From NCBI GenBank assembly GCA_002104905.1, contig MCFE01000124.1, positions 1 through 64,000 of the forward strand: a stretch of 64,000 bases of DNA, written 5' to 3'. Source of the DNA: Basidiobolus meristosporus CBS 931.73 (lineage: Eukaryota; Basidiobolomycota; Basidiobolomycetes; Basidiobolales; Basidiobolaceae). Both the position numbers and the translations under genes were made by a program. Shown in pieces: positions 13,157 to 24,138 of this stretch. The notes beneath the pieces are model-generated. The model was not told where the DNA came from. It saw only the letters and a program-made list of their open reading frames with translations, and did no database searches. Position 1 is the stretch's first letter, and every line of letters begins with the position of its first letter.

Positions 13157-14518
13157 CTAGTTTGTCTGTTTGGTGGCTGCAACCATCGCAACAAGCGCGG
13201 ACCCAATGCAGCCACCGTCGCGAGCCAATTCTAATTTTATTCTTGCTACTCTTTCGGGGCCAAGAATCAACTCCATTGAACGCCTGATGCGTTGAGCAAA
13301 ATACGGATAGAACTCATAGACCGATCCGTCGATGCCTATGGTGATTACGTCGTCGTTATCCAGGGAGACTGTTTTGTTGTTGGCTTGAAGTAACAGTGCC
13401 GCAATGGATGCCCCCACAATGGTAGCTGACCGTGTAGCGATCAGTTTGCAAATTCTGTGTATCTTCGTTCTGTCATCATTGGTCATTGGTTGTTGCAATG
13501 GAAAGTGTTTAACGAAAATGGCCTCGGCGTTAGGATGATCGGGGTTGGGGTCACTTTCAATGGTCGACATGAATAACGTTTTGAACTCGTACGGTTTGTC
13601 CAGATTACTCGGGAGTTTCCCACCAAAGAGCTCGTTGTTAGCACAAAGGTCGACCATAATACGCCGAGCTATTTCGCCCATGTACATGCCTGATACCATC
13701 TTCTCGAGACGCTGGAAGCCTGGAGTAAACGTTTCGACGTCGAGCTCGTCATCATACTTCGTATATGGCAGAGTATCTCGCGCCATAGTGCTGTATTCCG
13801 TGTTGAGGATCATCTGCTCGACCTCAGGCCCAGTGTACTTCGCAATCTTCGCCCCGGACTCGAGGTAAGCAGCATTTGTTCCTGTGGCTAAGATCAACCC
13901 TATTTTGGTACTGGGGGAGACATAAGCGTGGGAAACCAGGGTCCCGACAGTGTCATTGATGATGGCAGACACCACAATATTATCCAACCCTTTACGCTTA
14001 AAACCCGCTTCAAGGAGATCCTTTAAATCATGCCCCTTCACTCCACTCAAATTGAACCCTTTCCCCATTTTCCCTACGATTCCACGGTTGATGGATGTCT
14101 GGTTTAGGGCAAAGGAGAAGGTTACCCCCATATGGAAATTTGCGGTTCCAACGCTGATGGTAGTGTCCTGTAGTAAGTCGGCTGTGCAATCAGCAATCCA
14201 ATCGAAGAGCCTTGAGCCTTCCCCCTGTCGGATTTCGGTGGAGATGGCGTACTTGCGCATGTTCACCCCGACTTGTCCGTCACCCAACAAAGTTACGGCG
14301 GCTGTACGGAGGTTAGTCCCGCCCAAGTCAATAGCCAAGTAAGTTCCTGTTTCTTTCCCGGTGGGTAAGGAGGTGACATACGACGGTATCTGGCCTATCA
14401 CCTCAGAATCGGTATGCGACAGCCCGTGCTCCAAATCATTCACGATACTAGAAGAGATTCTTTTTACGAGGTCTGGAGATAAAGTGAATAGTGACTCGAT
14501 TTCTTGAAATTTCGACAT
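13157..14518 (-). CDS. hexokinase-family glucokinase
   Basis: Phosphorylates glucose (or other hexoses) with ATP at the entry to glycolysis; cytosolic. Intronless, 453 aa from the ATG at 14518; the open frame extends seven codons upstream without another ATG. Key motifs: phosphate-1 loop DLGGTNLRTAAV (about residues 64-75), sugar-binding segment FSFALNQTSINRG (about 134-146), INDTVGTL with catalytic Asp near 199, ATGTNAAY (about 221-228), and the C-terminal GCIGSALVAMVA adenosine segment. It is shorter than yeast hexokinase (~485 aa), with ALNQTSI where many hexokinases have PVEQTS, so glucokinase or a lineage-specific hexokinase are both possible. Substrate preference cannot be read from the sequence. 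Confidence 0.93.
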   Translation of the reverse strand: MSKFQEIESLFTLSPDLVKRISSSIVNDLEHGLSHTDSEVIGQIPSYVTSLPTGKETGTYLAIDLGGTNLRTAAVTLLGDGQVGVNMRKYAISTEIRQGEGSRLFDWIADCTADLLQDTTISVGTANFHMGVTFSFALNQTSINRGIVGKMGKGFNLSGVKGHDLKDLLEAGFKRKGLDNIVVSAIINDTVGTLVSHAYVSPSTKIGLILATGTNAAYLESGAKIAKYTGPEVEQMILNTEYSTMARDTLPYTKYDDELDVETFTPGFQRLEKMVSGMYMGEIARRIMVDLCANNELFGGKLPSNLDKPYEFKTLFMSTIESDPNPDHPNAEAIFVKHFPLQQPMTNDDRTKIHRICKLIATRSATIVGASIAALLLQANNKTVSLDNDDVITIGIDGSVYEFYPYFAQRIRRSMELILGPERVARIKLELARDGGCIGSALVAMVAATKQTN

Positions 14519-17180
14519 GTTGAAGTGACCGAGATGCAATTGTCAATAGAGCTTCCTCAACGAGAGCCGGTTTTAAAGCCATATTTATGCACTGTCGGGA
14601 AGAAAGTGCGAGCCAATTGTTTTGATACAGTGGTACGTGGTATGACACACGCCGGCGGTATCAATCACTGAATGCCCACAGCATATTTCAATTGCGATTG
14701 TTTTTTCAGAAAGATGGTAGAAGCTGACCTTGTATGCCTTCGTCACTCTACCGGCACCCAATCACATGGCATACAGTGAAGGCTTAAGGGTAGTTTAAAA
14801 CCGAGAATTACCCTATCCAAAGAAAATAGATCGAGTAGCCAGTCCAATTAGAGACATATATTGTAAGCTCGACCTTTTCGCAAATACCAAATGGTTGCTA
14901 GCCAATTGCGGTTCTTCATTTCCAAACAGCAAACTTCAAATCACAAACGCGCTACACCCCCAACAGCCACCAAATGCACATGTGTATGAATCACTCTACC
15001 AGGGATCAGCATACCTGCGAGGCATCCGGTAAGTTCGTAGGCTGCCATTAGCCTAGCCACATTAATTTCACCAGATGCACCGCACTAACCCGTGGTACAT
15101 CAACGATACCCTTCGAACCCATTGCACAGATCAAGAACGTAGCTGCTGTGAAGCAACACTCGAGCTCGCTAAAACTCTGTGTACAGACAGCAGCATCAAG
15201 TGGATGCGGTGCAAATATTGGAAGAAGCCCGCAATTAAGAAAAGCAAAACTTAATTCGTGCGCTCTTTAGGGATTCTCTGAAACACGAAGAGACGAAAAT
15301 GATGGACCCTGCCTTAATAATGGCATTTGTGGGTGCAGTACGCTCCTACATACCTGATGACCAGCACTTTGAGTGAACGCTCAACTCGGCACAACTGCGA
15401 TCTTCGCTACTCGCAAGCTATGTGACCCAAGCCACTTTGCCTAGATCGATATGTGCCTGGCCAGAATGGAAAGTCCATTGGAATCCCGCAGCATAGTTGG
15501 TTTAGCCACCCTGCCCAATTCCCAAAGACGGCGCATACTATCTAAGCTCTCACTTCTAAGAATGTGGGTTGATCACCAGATAGGTCATGTGACATGAACT
15601 GTGGCTTGATTGGACATCAACAGCAAGCGGAGAAGCGTATTACCTAACCCAAATCCTCAGAGTTGGATCGGCCAACGGAAATGCCACCAAGGGCATGCAT
15701 GGCACGAAGGTAAGACATCATCGGCAGCCAAAGAACAGGGTATAGAACTGGGAACCATTGCAAAGAGTGTAAACAGACCACTTTTGCGAGTGCCCTTATC
15801 AATATCCATCAATCTCTCATTATACCTGAAATGCACCCAGTTTCCAAAAGAAGACTAAGACACGCTTGATTCCTCGTTTACTTCAAGTCACACAGTGTTT
15901 TCTTCGGAATCATTCAACTTTAAGAACCGATACAAATCCTAGAATCCATCAACTGCTGTCTCATTAGAGGCCCAGGTATTGGTGAAAGACAAAGAGCAGT
16001 ATGGCCTATTTCGGCTATTAGCCATAAAGTTGCCAGTCATGAAAGTTTGCTGGTGATACAAAAAAGCAAGTCATGGTGAAACCAGCTGATATTTGGAATC
16101 GAAATCTCGATGAGTTCCGAGGTCGCCAAGTCACTCGCTCAACAATTATGCAAGACTCGTAGACACTGCATTGAAGATATCACGACTCGACAAGAGCATG
16201 ATTGTCCACTTGCCTGATCCTTGCAAACTTCCCTCTTCCATTTCCATAGACTACATGCGGTTCTTAATCACCAGGATTGACTCTTTTCGCTAGGGCCGAT
16301 TGTGCTGTGACTTCGATATATATGAACCTTCATCTCAATCTATATCTAGCACTTCATAGAACCAAAGGTAACATGTGCGTGTATTCTTTTCCCGTGACCA
16401 TTGTTCTTTCGTGACAGGTTTGAAATCTCGCGAGCCTCGAGAAGCCAAGCTTCTCACAATAGTTTCAATCAGTATGTGTAAATCAATATTGTGAATGAGC
16501 TATGGGAACATGGTTTCAGGTTGATCCCGGATATCGTCGTTCCCTATTACTCTGGGTTCAAGATCAGATAGTTGATGAGAAAAGATGAAGCGAATCAGCC
16601 AGTACAATACATGATTTTATAAGAAGCAATATATAGCCGTATATGATTCAATTAGTCTAATACCAATACCCAACTAATCAGAGCCATCCATATCATATAT
16701 ATTTCAATTACTAACCCTAACCACTCTTTCGAGAGCGTGCATATACTCGATTTATATTGAAATGTGTATTAAATATACAGGTGTATATTGAGCAATTGCA
16801 TCCTAATGCGAGAGCCTGGATTCCACTCGCCATGGGATTGGATAGTGTATTTAGGGTGGTGTTCGGTGGGGGTTATGTATATAATTACTTTATATAGATA
16901 TTCGAAATCGATCCTCAAATATTGGGGATGTCGCGTAGGTTGCTCATTGGTGCCTACTGCTTGAGCTCACCTTGCTCTTCAATTATCGGTCCTTGGTGAT
17001 TAACTGATACATTATTTTATGAATCAAAGTCGCATATGAATCGTCAGGTGGGTTAATCTTTCTGGTCCAATCACAATTTATATCAATCGGAAGTGATGTG
17101 GCATATAAAAGATGATCGCGCCAAGCTCTTGATTCTTCAATATCCTACTCTCGCGCTTCATCCTTCTCCCTCTTTGCATA
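14519..17180. other. long intergenic region, no firm gene
   Basis: About 2.66 kb between the glucokinase start and the BTG/Tob gene. The segment is increasingly AT-rich to the right, with many TATATA strings between 16,320 and 16,900. I looked for tRNA B-box-like strings and found none with a matching A box. A small cysteine-containing frame at 15075-15254 is listed separately. Confidence 0.5.
15075..15254 (+). CDS. possible small ORF, 59 aa, Cys-containing, unassigned
   Basis: An ATG opens right after a good acceptor-like string (TTTCACCAG) and runs 59 codons to TAA. The product has five cysteines (HC, SCC, LC, RC) and a basic tail ending KKPAIKKSKT. A GTAAGT donor at 15030 with this acceptor would define a 45-nt intron, but the upstream frame does not join cleanly (phase leads to a stop). 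No family is recognised. It may be chance; transcript data would decide. Confidence 0.15.
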   Translation: MHRTNPWYINDTLRTHCTDQERSCCEATLELAKTLCTDSSIKWMRCKYWKKPAIKKSKT

Positions 17181-17618
17181 ATGTTATTGGAAATCACTTC
17201 CGCAACTGAATTTCTTTGCCGTTTAATCCCCTCCGGACAGCTGTCCTCTGTACAAACTGATGACCTCAAGAAACAAATTGGTCGTTTAATGTCTGATAAA
17301 TTTTCCTCCCATTGGGATGTTGATCAGCCCTTCATTGGAAATGCTTATCGCGCAATTTGTAACTTTGCTGGCCGTATGGATCCTCTTCTATATACTGCAG
17401 CAATCCACGCGCACGTTGAGCCATCAGCTATCGAACAATTCCTACCCAAAGATTTGGTGCTTTGGGTCGATCCATTTTCAGTTTCGTATCGTGTTGGAGA
17501 TCACGGCCTCGTTCGTACGTTATATGAAGATCGCTCACGCGGCAAAGTTACGCTAAAATCACCAAGCCCCAAAGGACAAACATCTCCCAAGAAACTCAAT
17601 TATGTATTGGCTAATTGA
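17181..17618 (+). CDS. BTG/Tob-family (anti-proliferative) protein
   Basis: A 145-aa single-exon protein with the BTG/Tob fold over nearly its whole length. The N-terminal helix (EITSATEFLCRLI) is followed by box-A-like SSHWDVDQPFIGNAYRAICN and RMDPLLYTAA (about 42-75), then box-B-like FLPKDLVLWVDPFSVSYRVG (about 87-106). In animals BTG/Tob domains bind the Caf1/Ccr4 deadenylase and recruit it to mRNAs, slowing proliferation; a deadenylase-adaptor role here is inferred. The basic C-terminal tail (SPSPKGQTSPKK) is short and lacks a recognisable PABP-binding PAM2 motif, so it resembles BTG more than Tob. The ATG follows a CT-rich leader and is the first in frame. Confidence 0.85.
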   Translation: MLLEITSATEFLCRLIPSGQLSSVQTDDLKKQIGRLMSDKFSSHWDVDQPFIGNAYRAICNFAGRMDPLLYTAAIHAHVEPSAIEQFLPKDLVLWVDPFSVSYRVGDHGLVRTLYEDRSRGKVTLKSPSPKGQTSPKKLNYVLAN

Positions 17619-19769
17619 GTCGGTTGCTAAAGTGATATATATTGCCACCAATATGTAATCTATGTTGAGGTCACCATGTCGCCCTAATCATTTCACTCAT
17701 TCATTGCTTGTATTAGTTGTCCGCTCGTCTATGGTTTTCCCGGTGGTGTCTGTAAATGTACTATCTAAATTTGTATTAGGAATTTCATTTTGACCTTACA
17801 GACATCGGAAACGCCCTCAACAGACGCGTATTAGTTGGCGTGCCAGCTTCGACCAACTCCCTTGATATTTTGTAAATTATTAAAGTTCATTTGTGCCTTA
17901 TTTTAACAAGACCAGTACATTTAAGTTGGTAGTTCTTATTCATCGTCGACCGACATTTAGTATCGCCATCACCATAAAGCGGGATAGCGGTGGTGAGGTA
18001 ACCGGTTTCCTGTACTAATCAGGAAATGGTTCCAGTTTAATCATTCAGATAAAATAGCAAAAATACATCTGTGGAAGGAACTAGATCGGCCTGTGTATTT
18101 AAAAACGCGTTTGTTCTCTCAACTAGCCTAATATATATATATGAGATCGCAATTGAAGGATGAAGTTCTATCAGAAATTCGTTCAATATTTATATTGTTT
18201 ATTATTCATCATAATACGTCGATGCTATATGAATTGAATATTTGGTACCAGTCTCTGCTGGTGGAAGCTTTCCGTTGGGTATAATCCAGACTGAATGCTG
18301 GGCACATCATAGTCACATGAGTTAAAATGAAGCATTATATACTGAGCATAGTGACTTGAATATATCAAAGGCTGACGTAACTAATTGGGTTTGTCTCGCC
18401 TTTGTGCATGGTATCATAGTTGCAGATTGTCTGATTTAACGACGATGGCAAGGGTAATGAGGTAATAATATGACGTGGTTTTTTCTTGTGGATGGCGGCT
18501 CATTATGAATGCTAACAGGTGGTGTTTCTTTATTTGATAATATTTCAGCGAGGATATGGATCATGATTCCAATCACTGGCGATAGAAAGCGGAGCATTGT
18601 CCAGAAATATACGGCTAATGATCCATAGCACGTCGCTTGTTTTCTACAATGCAAATCCATGTATTCTATTAGATTAATTCACTTCTCATGGTATATTGTT
18701 CATCAGCTTGTAAATCAGATATATCCAGGAAGAGATCGATCCAAGTCACTGAGGCTTCCAATGGAAATGCGCGGCTTCGATCTATCATATATACATTGCA
18801 CGCCTCTCTGCTGATCAAACGTATCGTTGGGGTCACAAAGGTGAATTAGATTTCCAGGAAGTATATCGGTTGGTTTCTCAAATTAGTTAGATCTATATGT
18901 GCTATTATTGATTCATACGGATTGTTCGTGCATTGCATATTTATATATTACCATTGCTATACTTGACTGCTGCGCATCTAAAGCTGAACAGGGTATTCCC
19001 GGAATGTTTACAGACCAGATTGCTGCACGCTTCATACAGACATAAATCACAGTCGAGCGCTACCTTTTTTCCAATTGGGATGAGCAAGGCAACTGCTGTG
19101 ATTCTATTCCCTAGAACCAGAAGCCTCTCACTACCCTAGTTGATTAGTGGTCCTTACTCATCGTTGGGTTCACTTAACCTCCTTTACTCTATCCAGGTTT
19201 GAATGGACTGTATGGTGTGATAAAAGCCCAATGAGTTTGCTGATCCCATATCCAAGGGAGATGATTTGTCATGTGTCATTTGCATTGGTGTAACCAGTGT
19301 TATATCTTTCGTGGGGTCTTAGACATGGGCACAGGTAAAACTTGAGGCTTTTTCTATTGGTAGGTGTGTATATGTCAAAACGGTTACATATATAGTCGGT
19401 GTTTGCTTCCGGCACTTCAAACATTGATATATATATATATTTACGGCAACGCAACCTTCACCACCAGACTTCTATTCTTGTACTTGTTTATTCAGGTTTT
19501 TATCGTGCTTGTGGACAGCAGCCTTGCACCCTGTTAATCATCTTCATCTCCTTATATACCAATAAGGCCAGTGTTAGCTTGGCCACAACAGCGCACATTC
19601 TTGTGAATAATATATGCATACTTGTCTGAGAACAATAAGCATATTCTCTGACAGTAGCCAACAGTAGCGATTCGTATCCCTTTTCATAGGCATTGAAAGC
19701 GAACAGTCCGGGGCAGACTTCACCGTCTAGGAAATTCGAAAGGATTGTTATTCATTCATTCATTACACA
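17619..19769. other. AT-rich intergenic region, no supported gene
   Basis: About 2.15 kb with several short TA runs (near 18,130-18,142 and 19,427-19,441) and no frame with recognisable content. The final ~150 bp, with repeated ATTC units (19,749-19,764) just before the start codon, is the likely leader of the 7TM-RGS gene. Confidence 0.5.
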
Positions 19770-21209
19770 ATGAGTGCAGGTCTGATTCTGACTTGTGTCT
19801 TGACACCGCTGTGGGTGTTGCAATCGTTCGGTAGCTCAGTCGTATTTTGGAGGCATAGAGATACCGATTACATAAAATATCGCTCCCCTAAGCTTAGTCT
19901 ACTTATGGAGTTGTTTGTATGTATCATTGGCGTGTTATACATGCTCCGATGGAGTCTAACCGGCTCTATCCCTTGCTTTGTGATTGTATGGATAACCGAA
20001 TTTGGATACCCGGTGATATATCTTGCAATCATTGCACGCTCTGTTCGGTTGCTTTTCCTCTATCGGTTAAGCGAAGCCAAGCTAGCTTCTGCACTCACCA
20101 ACAATACTGCCACGAAACATAACCTCAAATCCGAGCGCACAGTAAATCTGAAGAAACGGTCCAGCAATGACTCTGGGATGGAGATGAGAAACCTAACATA
20201 CCCATCAGATTCATCTATAGTCAACAGTAATGGTACTAGACCGCCTACTACCGCCCTTCCTCTGGAGCAAAGCTGGTTTCATCAACACCGATATATTCTG
20301 AGCTCAAACTTCCTCAACACATCCATTGGGACTGCCATGGTGTTCCATATAATGATCCTGATAGTCTTACAGGCATTCAGCGAGAACATTGCCATAATAC
20401 CGAAGGTGATTACGAGTAACTGCTTCAATGGATGGGAATGGATCCCCCACCAAATCTTCGTCGTTCTATACAACGTTATCCTCTTCATCTTTGTGATAAT
20501 GTTGCGCAATGTGTCGGATGCATACGGGATCCGAGGGGAGCTACTCTACATGAGCCTGGTGAACATGTTCTTCGACGTATTCTTTATCATTTATTTCCAC
20601 ATCTCAACTCTTCGTACCTTCGATCCTAATGATTACGCGGTTAATCTTGCCTTCATCCCTCTTCTAACCTTCCAATACCATATGATAGTTCGGCCAGTCT
20701 TAATCACTCGGGGCTATCCGAGCATCACCTCATTATTCTCACGACGCACTGGGAATGATCTGAGTTCGAATATCAACGCATACCCGCTAACCGCAACCAA
20801 GGTATCATTTGAGCAAGTCATGGACAACTACACGCTCTGGGAGCAATTCAAGCTTTTTGCGGTGCAGGATTTTTCTGTGGAGAATGTGCTGTTTTTCGAA
20901 AGGTGTCGTAGGCTGAAGGATAGCTGGACATGCGATGAAACTGGTGAGTTGAAGGTGGAGGTAATAGAGACGGAGGTGCGGGATGTGTATGATACCTTCA
21001 TCACGCCAAACGCACGATTGATGGTGAATCTCAATGGGAAGACACGGAGACAAATCCAGGAGGCACTCAATCAGAAGAACATCAGCGTGGATATCTTTGA
21101 CAGGGCGGTGGAAGAGGTGTCTGAGCTTATGTTTAGAAACACCTATCCTAGATTCATTCAATCTAGGCGGAGTAGCTATCTGAAATGGGAGGATGTGGGC
21201 AATGTATAA
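19770..21209 (+). CDS. seven-transmembrane protein with C-terminal RGS domain
   Basis: 479 aa, intronless. Hydrophobic segments at about 5-27, 43-62, 66-98, 182-203, 227-247, 258-278 and 291-311 give seven predicted membrane helices. A long polar Ser/Asn-rich loop (about 100-180) lies between helices 3 and 4. Residues ~345-466 read as an RGS domain: SFEQVMDNYTLWEQFKLFAV, FSVENVLFFERCRRL, VRDVYDTFITPNARLMVNL, IFDRAVEEVSELMFRNTYPRF. RGS domains speed GTP hydrolysis by G-alpha. A 7TM module fused to RGS is the layout of plant AtRGS1 and several fungal regulators, so this is probably a plasma-membrane regulator of heterotrimeric G signalling; the ligand is unknown. The ATG is the first in frame and follows a plausible leader. 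Confidence 0.88.
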   Translation: MSAGLILTCVLTPLWVLQSFGSSVVFWRHRDTDYIKYRSPKLSLLMELFVCIIGVLYMLRWSLTGSIPCFVIVWITEFGYPVIYLAIIARSVRLLFLYRLSEAKLASALTNNTATKHNLKSERTVNLKKRSSNDSGMEMRNLTYPSDSSIVNSNGTRPPTTALPLEQSWFHQHRYILSSNFLNTSIGTAMVFHIMILIVLQAFSENIAIIPKVITSNCFNGWEWIPHQIFVVLYNVILFIFVIMLRNVSDAYGIRGELLYMSLVNMFFDVFFIIYFHISTLRTFDPNDYAVNLAFIPLLTFQYHMIVRPVLITRGYPSITSLFSRRTGNDLSSNINAYPLTATKVSFEQVMDNYTLWEQFKLFAVQDFSVENVLFFERCRRLKDSWTCDETGELKVEVIETEVRDVYDTFITPNARLMVNLNGKTRRQIQEALNQKNISVDIFDRAVEEVSELMFRNTYPRFIQSRRSSYLKWEDVGNV

Positions 21210-21475
21210 ACCAAACCAATTCTGCTGCCCCGATCAATCACCGATCACATGGACCAAGTGTTCCTAAAACATCGCATTCACATCTTAAATAGCCATCAAT
21301 TGATATTCTCGGTGACCAATACCCATTCCATTGATCCATCATTTTTATTCAGAGCTTGATCCATCTTCATACATCCCGGTATACCAATAGAGCGTGTCCC
21401 TGTTAAGCACATTGCTGTACAATACAATACAACACAATACAAATCAGTACGTTCCTTCCAAAACCAGTCCATTCG

Positions 21476-22400
21476 TTGCACGAGTATTATGCCACTGTGT
21501 TTGGCTACCCGGGGGATTTATCGGATCACGACAAATGTTTGAACCCGAGCCCCTATTTCATCCACCCAATCTACGCTCCGAACTCAGGGTGGGTAAAGCA
21601 GCAATTCTATGGCAGTATAATTGGTGATCTGGGCGGAAACATGGTGATCGCACTACGGCGAAGGGGCTCCTTTGTTTATCCACGTAAGGACTTATCGGCG
21701 CTGGACACCGATTATGCCAGCAATGGTCGCTATAGGCTGGTGGCTGGGTCATAAGTTGACGAAATGGATCAGACAACCGGTACCAATGTTTCCATATTCA
21801 ACCAAGCCATAGTTCTCCTAAACAGATGATGCTCATTGCTACTTGGCCTATGTCGAGAGGGGGGGGGGCGGAAGCTCAAGGACCACCCACCGAGCCAGGG
21901 ATCGGGTGCATGGTGAGCGTTCGCGAGTTTGAGCCGTCTACGTATCCGCTCATACGGTTCCCCCTTGAGCATTGGCGTACCAATGACTGGGTAAGCACGT
22001 GAGGTAGAGTGAATTCGCCTTCGGGTGGCTGTGGACGGGATTGGGTTTGGTGGAACCAGCAGGAATATCCAGGTAAGCTACTACGATCAGTTCCGGTAAA
22101 CCTGCCGACGTTACTGTCACATATCCGGTAAAGAGGGGATTCAGGCCAAGCGATGTTCAGGTTGACCTATGGGTCCTAGCGCCCGGTGACCAAGTGAACA
22201 TACACCATATGTAGTCCGAAGTTGTATGGGAAGTCCTCATCGGTGCTGGTTACCTGGAATCGGGGAATAAATTCCGGGTGGCTGTGAGTCTATTTCACCA
22301 AACCGAGCCCAGCTGGATGATAGGATACACTGGTCCCGAGTCCATTGGTCCAGATTAGGGAATGCTCCCTCGATATTGATGCAGCTCAAACAGTAAGTGT
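21476..22400 (+). pseudogene. decayed coding-like remnant, family unknown
   Basis: A 93-codon open stretch (21476-21754, no ATG; GWVKQQFYGSIIGDLGGNMV) is followed around 22,130-22,370 by a second protein-like stretch interrupted by stops (VQVDLWVLAPGDQVNIHH, then VVWEVLIGAGYLESGNKFRV). The composition suggests an extracellular beta-rich protein, but I recognise no family. It may be the ruin of one gene or two exons with undetected introns. Runs of G (21858-21867) mark simple sequence inside it. Confidence 0.25.
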
Positions 22401-22651
22401 ATATAGATCAGCCGCATCCTAGTCCTTTGGTTCGATATGGTAATTCCCATAACGGCTTGGGCGGGGTTGGATTCAACATATCGATCGGCCATCCGGTAGG
22501 TGATGATGGATCACTTTATTCAAGAGGTAATTTTAGAGGTATTCAGCCGGTTCGTCATGGTTTAGGCAAAAGATGGGGGAGAGGGTATTCCGAGAAACTG
22601 CGTGCTAGCCCAGTGCATGCTGGAAAAATGGTGAACCCTCGATTGGTTTCG
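22401..22651. other. short intergenic stretch
   Basis: No supported feature; contains the 3' flank of the minus-strand aminopeptidase. Confidence 0.4.
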
Positions 22652-24138
22652 TTAAAAGGCGGGTAATTGGGTTCCGCGGGACCCACTTTTCAAGGTGGCT
22701 GGCGAGTCGGACACCTCTCTCTTGGCCGGTTTACCCTTGCGGGCTTTGGATACACTGGACACATCGTGAGAATAGGTGGCAACTGCATGGGCAATGCCAC
22801 GGGCATTGATCAAGAAGGCCCGGTGATTGATGCTGGATGTGTTATCACATGCTTGATGATAGCACTGATCTAATTGTTGGCCAGCCTTGCCACCGAATTT
22901 CTTGGCTTCCTCTTCAGTCTTGAGCTCGTCCGCCCCGGTATCAAGACCTCCGGAGGGAATCCCAACGGCCGCGAAAGGTCCAACATCCGAGCGGCTGTAG
23001 GGGTAGAGGCCACTCTCGTAAACAACGTCCTTGGCTTGGAAGTGCTTCTCGAATAACGCAGTAACAACCTCCGAGCCAGCAGGTGTGGGCTGTCCGCTCG
23101 AATCCCCGTTAAGAACACGAATAACATAGTTGGGCGAGGCAATCATATCGAAGTTGAGGATGACTGCAATGCTGTCGATATCGGTCTTGCTCAGCTTGCC
23201 GACATAGTGCTCGGACCCCAGGAGGCCGAACTCCTCAGCAGACCACCAGCCAAAGCGCACCTTGTTCTTGGGTCTGGTGTGGCCGAACTGGCGAGCAACC
23301 TCGAGCAGAGCAGCGCTACCCGAGCCATTGTCATTGATACCTGGACCAGCACGAACCGAATCCGAGTGGGCTCCGAGGAAGATTACCTTGGTTGGGTCCC
23401 CACCCTTGGTCTCGGCTATGACATTGTAGGTGGTACGATTCTCACGAAGCTCCTTGAGGTTCAGGTTTACTTTAAGCTCGCCGCTCTTAAGAAGGTCAAT
23501 GAATACTTTGCCGTTTTCTTGGCTGATACCTCCGGTGGGAATGCTGGAGGTCCCCTCGGCCCCAAGCGTTCCTTTGAAATCTCCGGGAGCATTGTTGTAG
23601 ACAATGGCTGCAACAGCCCCAAGCTTGGCTGCATTAACTGATTTGTTGTTGAAGGCACAGCCGCCACGCTCTATCAAGGCGACCTTGCCCTGGAGATCAA
23701 CTCCAGCGAAATCACCTTCCTCACAGCCTGCTGTCCCCTTCGCGCCGGTAACATCGGGGACGAGAGCAACAGGTGCATTAAGTCCGCCTTGGGGGTTGAG
23801 GCAGTTAGGGTTAGTGCATTGATGGTGTATTCCTTCCCATTAGCTGAAAGCTTCTGAGCCAGGGTCTCGGAGTAAGGTGCAGAGAACTCTTGGAGGGAGA
23901 CCTTGTACCCCGCCTTCTTGACAACCCCATAGATGTAGTCAATGGTACGTTTGTGTCCTTCACTACCGAAAACACGGGTTCCGTTATGCTTATTGGCGAA
24001 TTGTTGAAGCTTGTCTGTATGGCGGAGAAGACCTCTAAGGGTGATCTTCTTCTGAAGCAGTTCGGAGCGGAGGCCCTCATATTTGAGGGCGGTGGCAGCT
24101 GCAGCGGTCAAAGCAAGAAGCGCGAGAGAGGCTTTCAT
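22652..24138 (-). CDS. secreted M28 aminopeptidase with PA domain, one frameshift
   Basis: A zinc aminopeptidase expected to release N-terminal residues outside the cell. Start at 24138 with signal peptide MKASLALLALTAAAATA. A PA domain follows (GCEEGDFAGVDLQGKVALIERGGCAF), then the M28 catalytic domain with ligands GAHSDS, GINDNGSG, SAEEFG, NFDM and the terminal His of CYHQACD. The first part (24138 to ~23790) and the rest (~23790 to 22652) are in different frames. Comparison with the plus-strand paralogue places the slip at 23784-23795, where one G appears missing from an AAGGCGG run. Without the slip the protein would be about 495 aa, normal for the family. Everything else is intact, so a sequencing or assembly error is as likely as a real mutation. 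It stands head-to-head with the copy at 25646. Confidence 0.85.
22878..23418 (-). repeat. 541-bp near-identical tract shared with 26367-26907 (inverted)
   Basis: Aligned by eye, this tract differs from 26367-26907 at a single base (26585, A versus G). Sequence just outside on both sides falls abruptly to clearly lower similarity. The tract covers most of the M28 catalytic core. The pattern is that of gene conversion between inverted paralogues. Confidence 0.85.

Noticed and set aside
15100-15125. B-box-like TTCGAACCC suggesting a tRNA gene
   Set aside because: No matching A box, acceptor stem or anticodon arm at proper spacing on either strand.
15610-15858. 82-codon plus-strand open frame
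   Set aside because: No ATG start, no recognisable domain, low-complexity tail.
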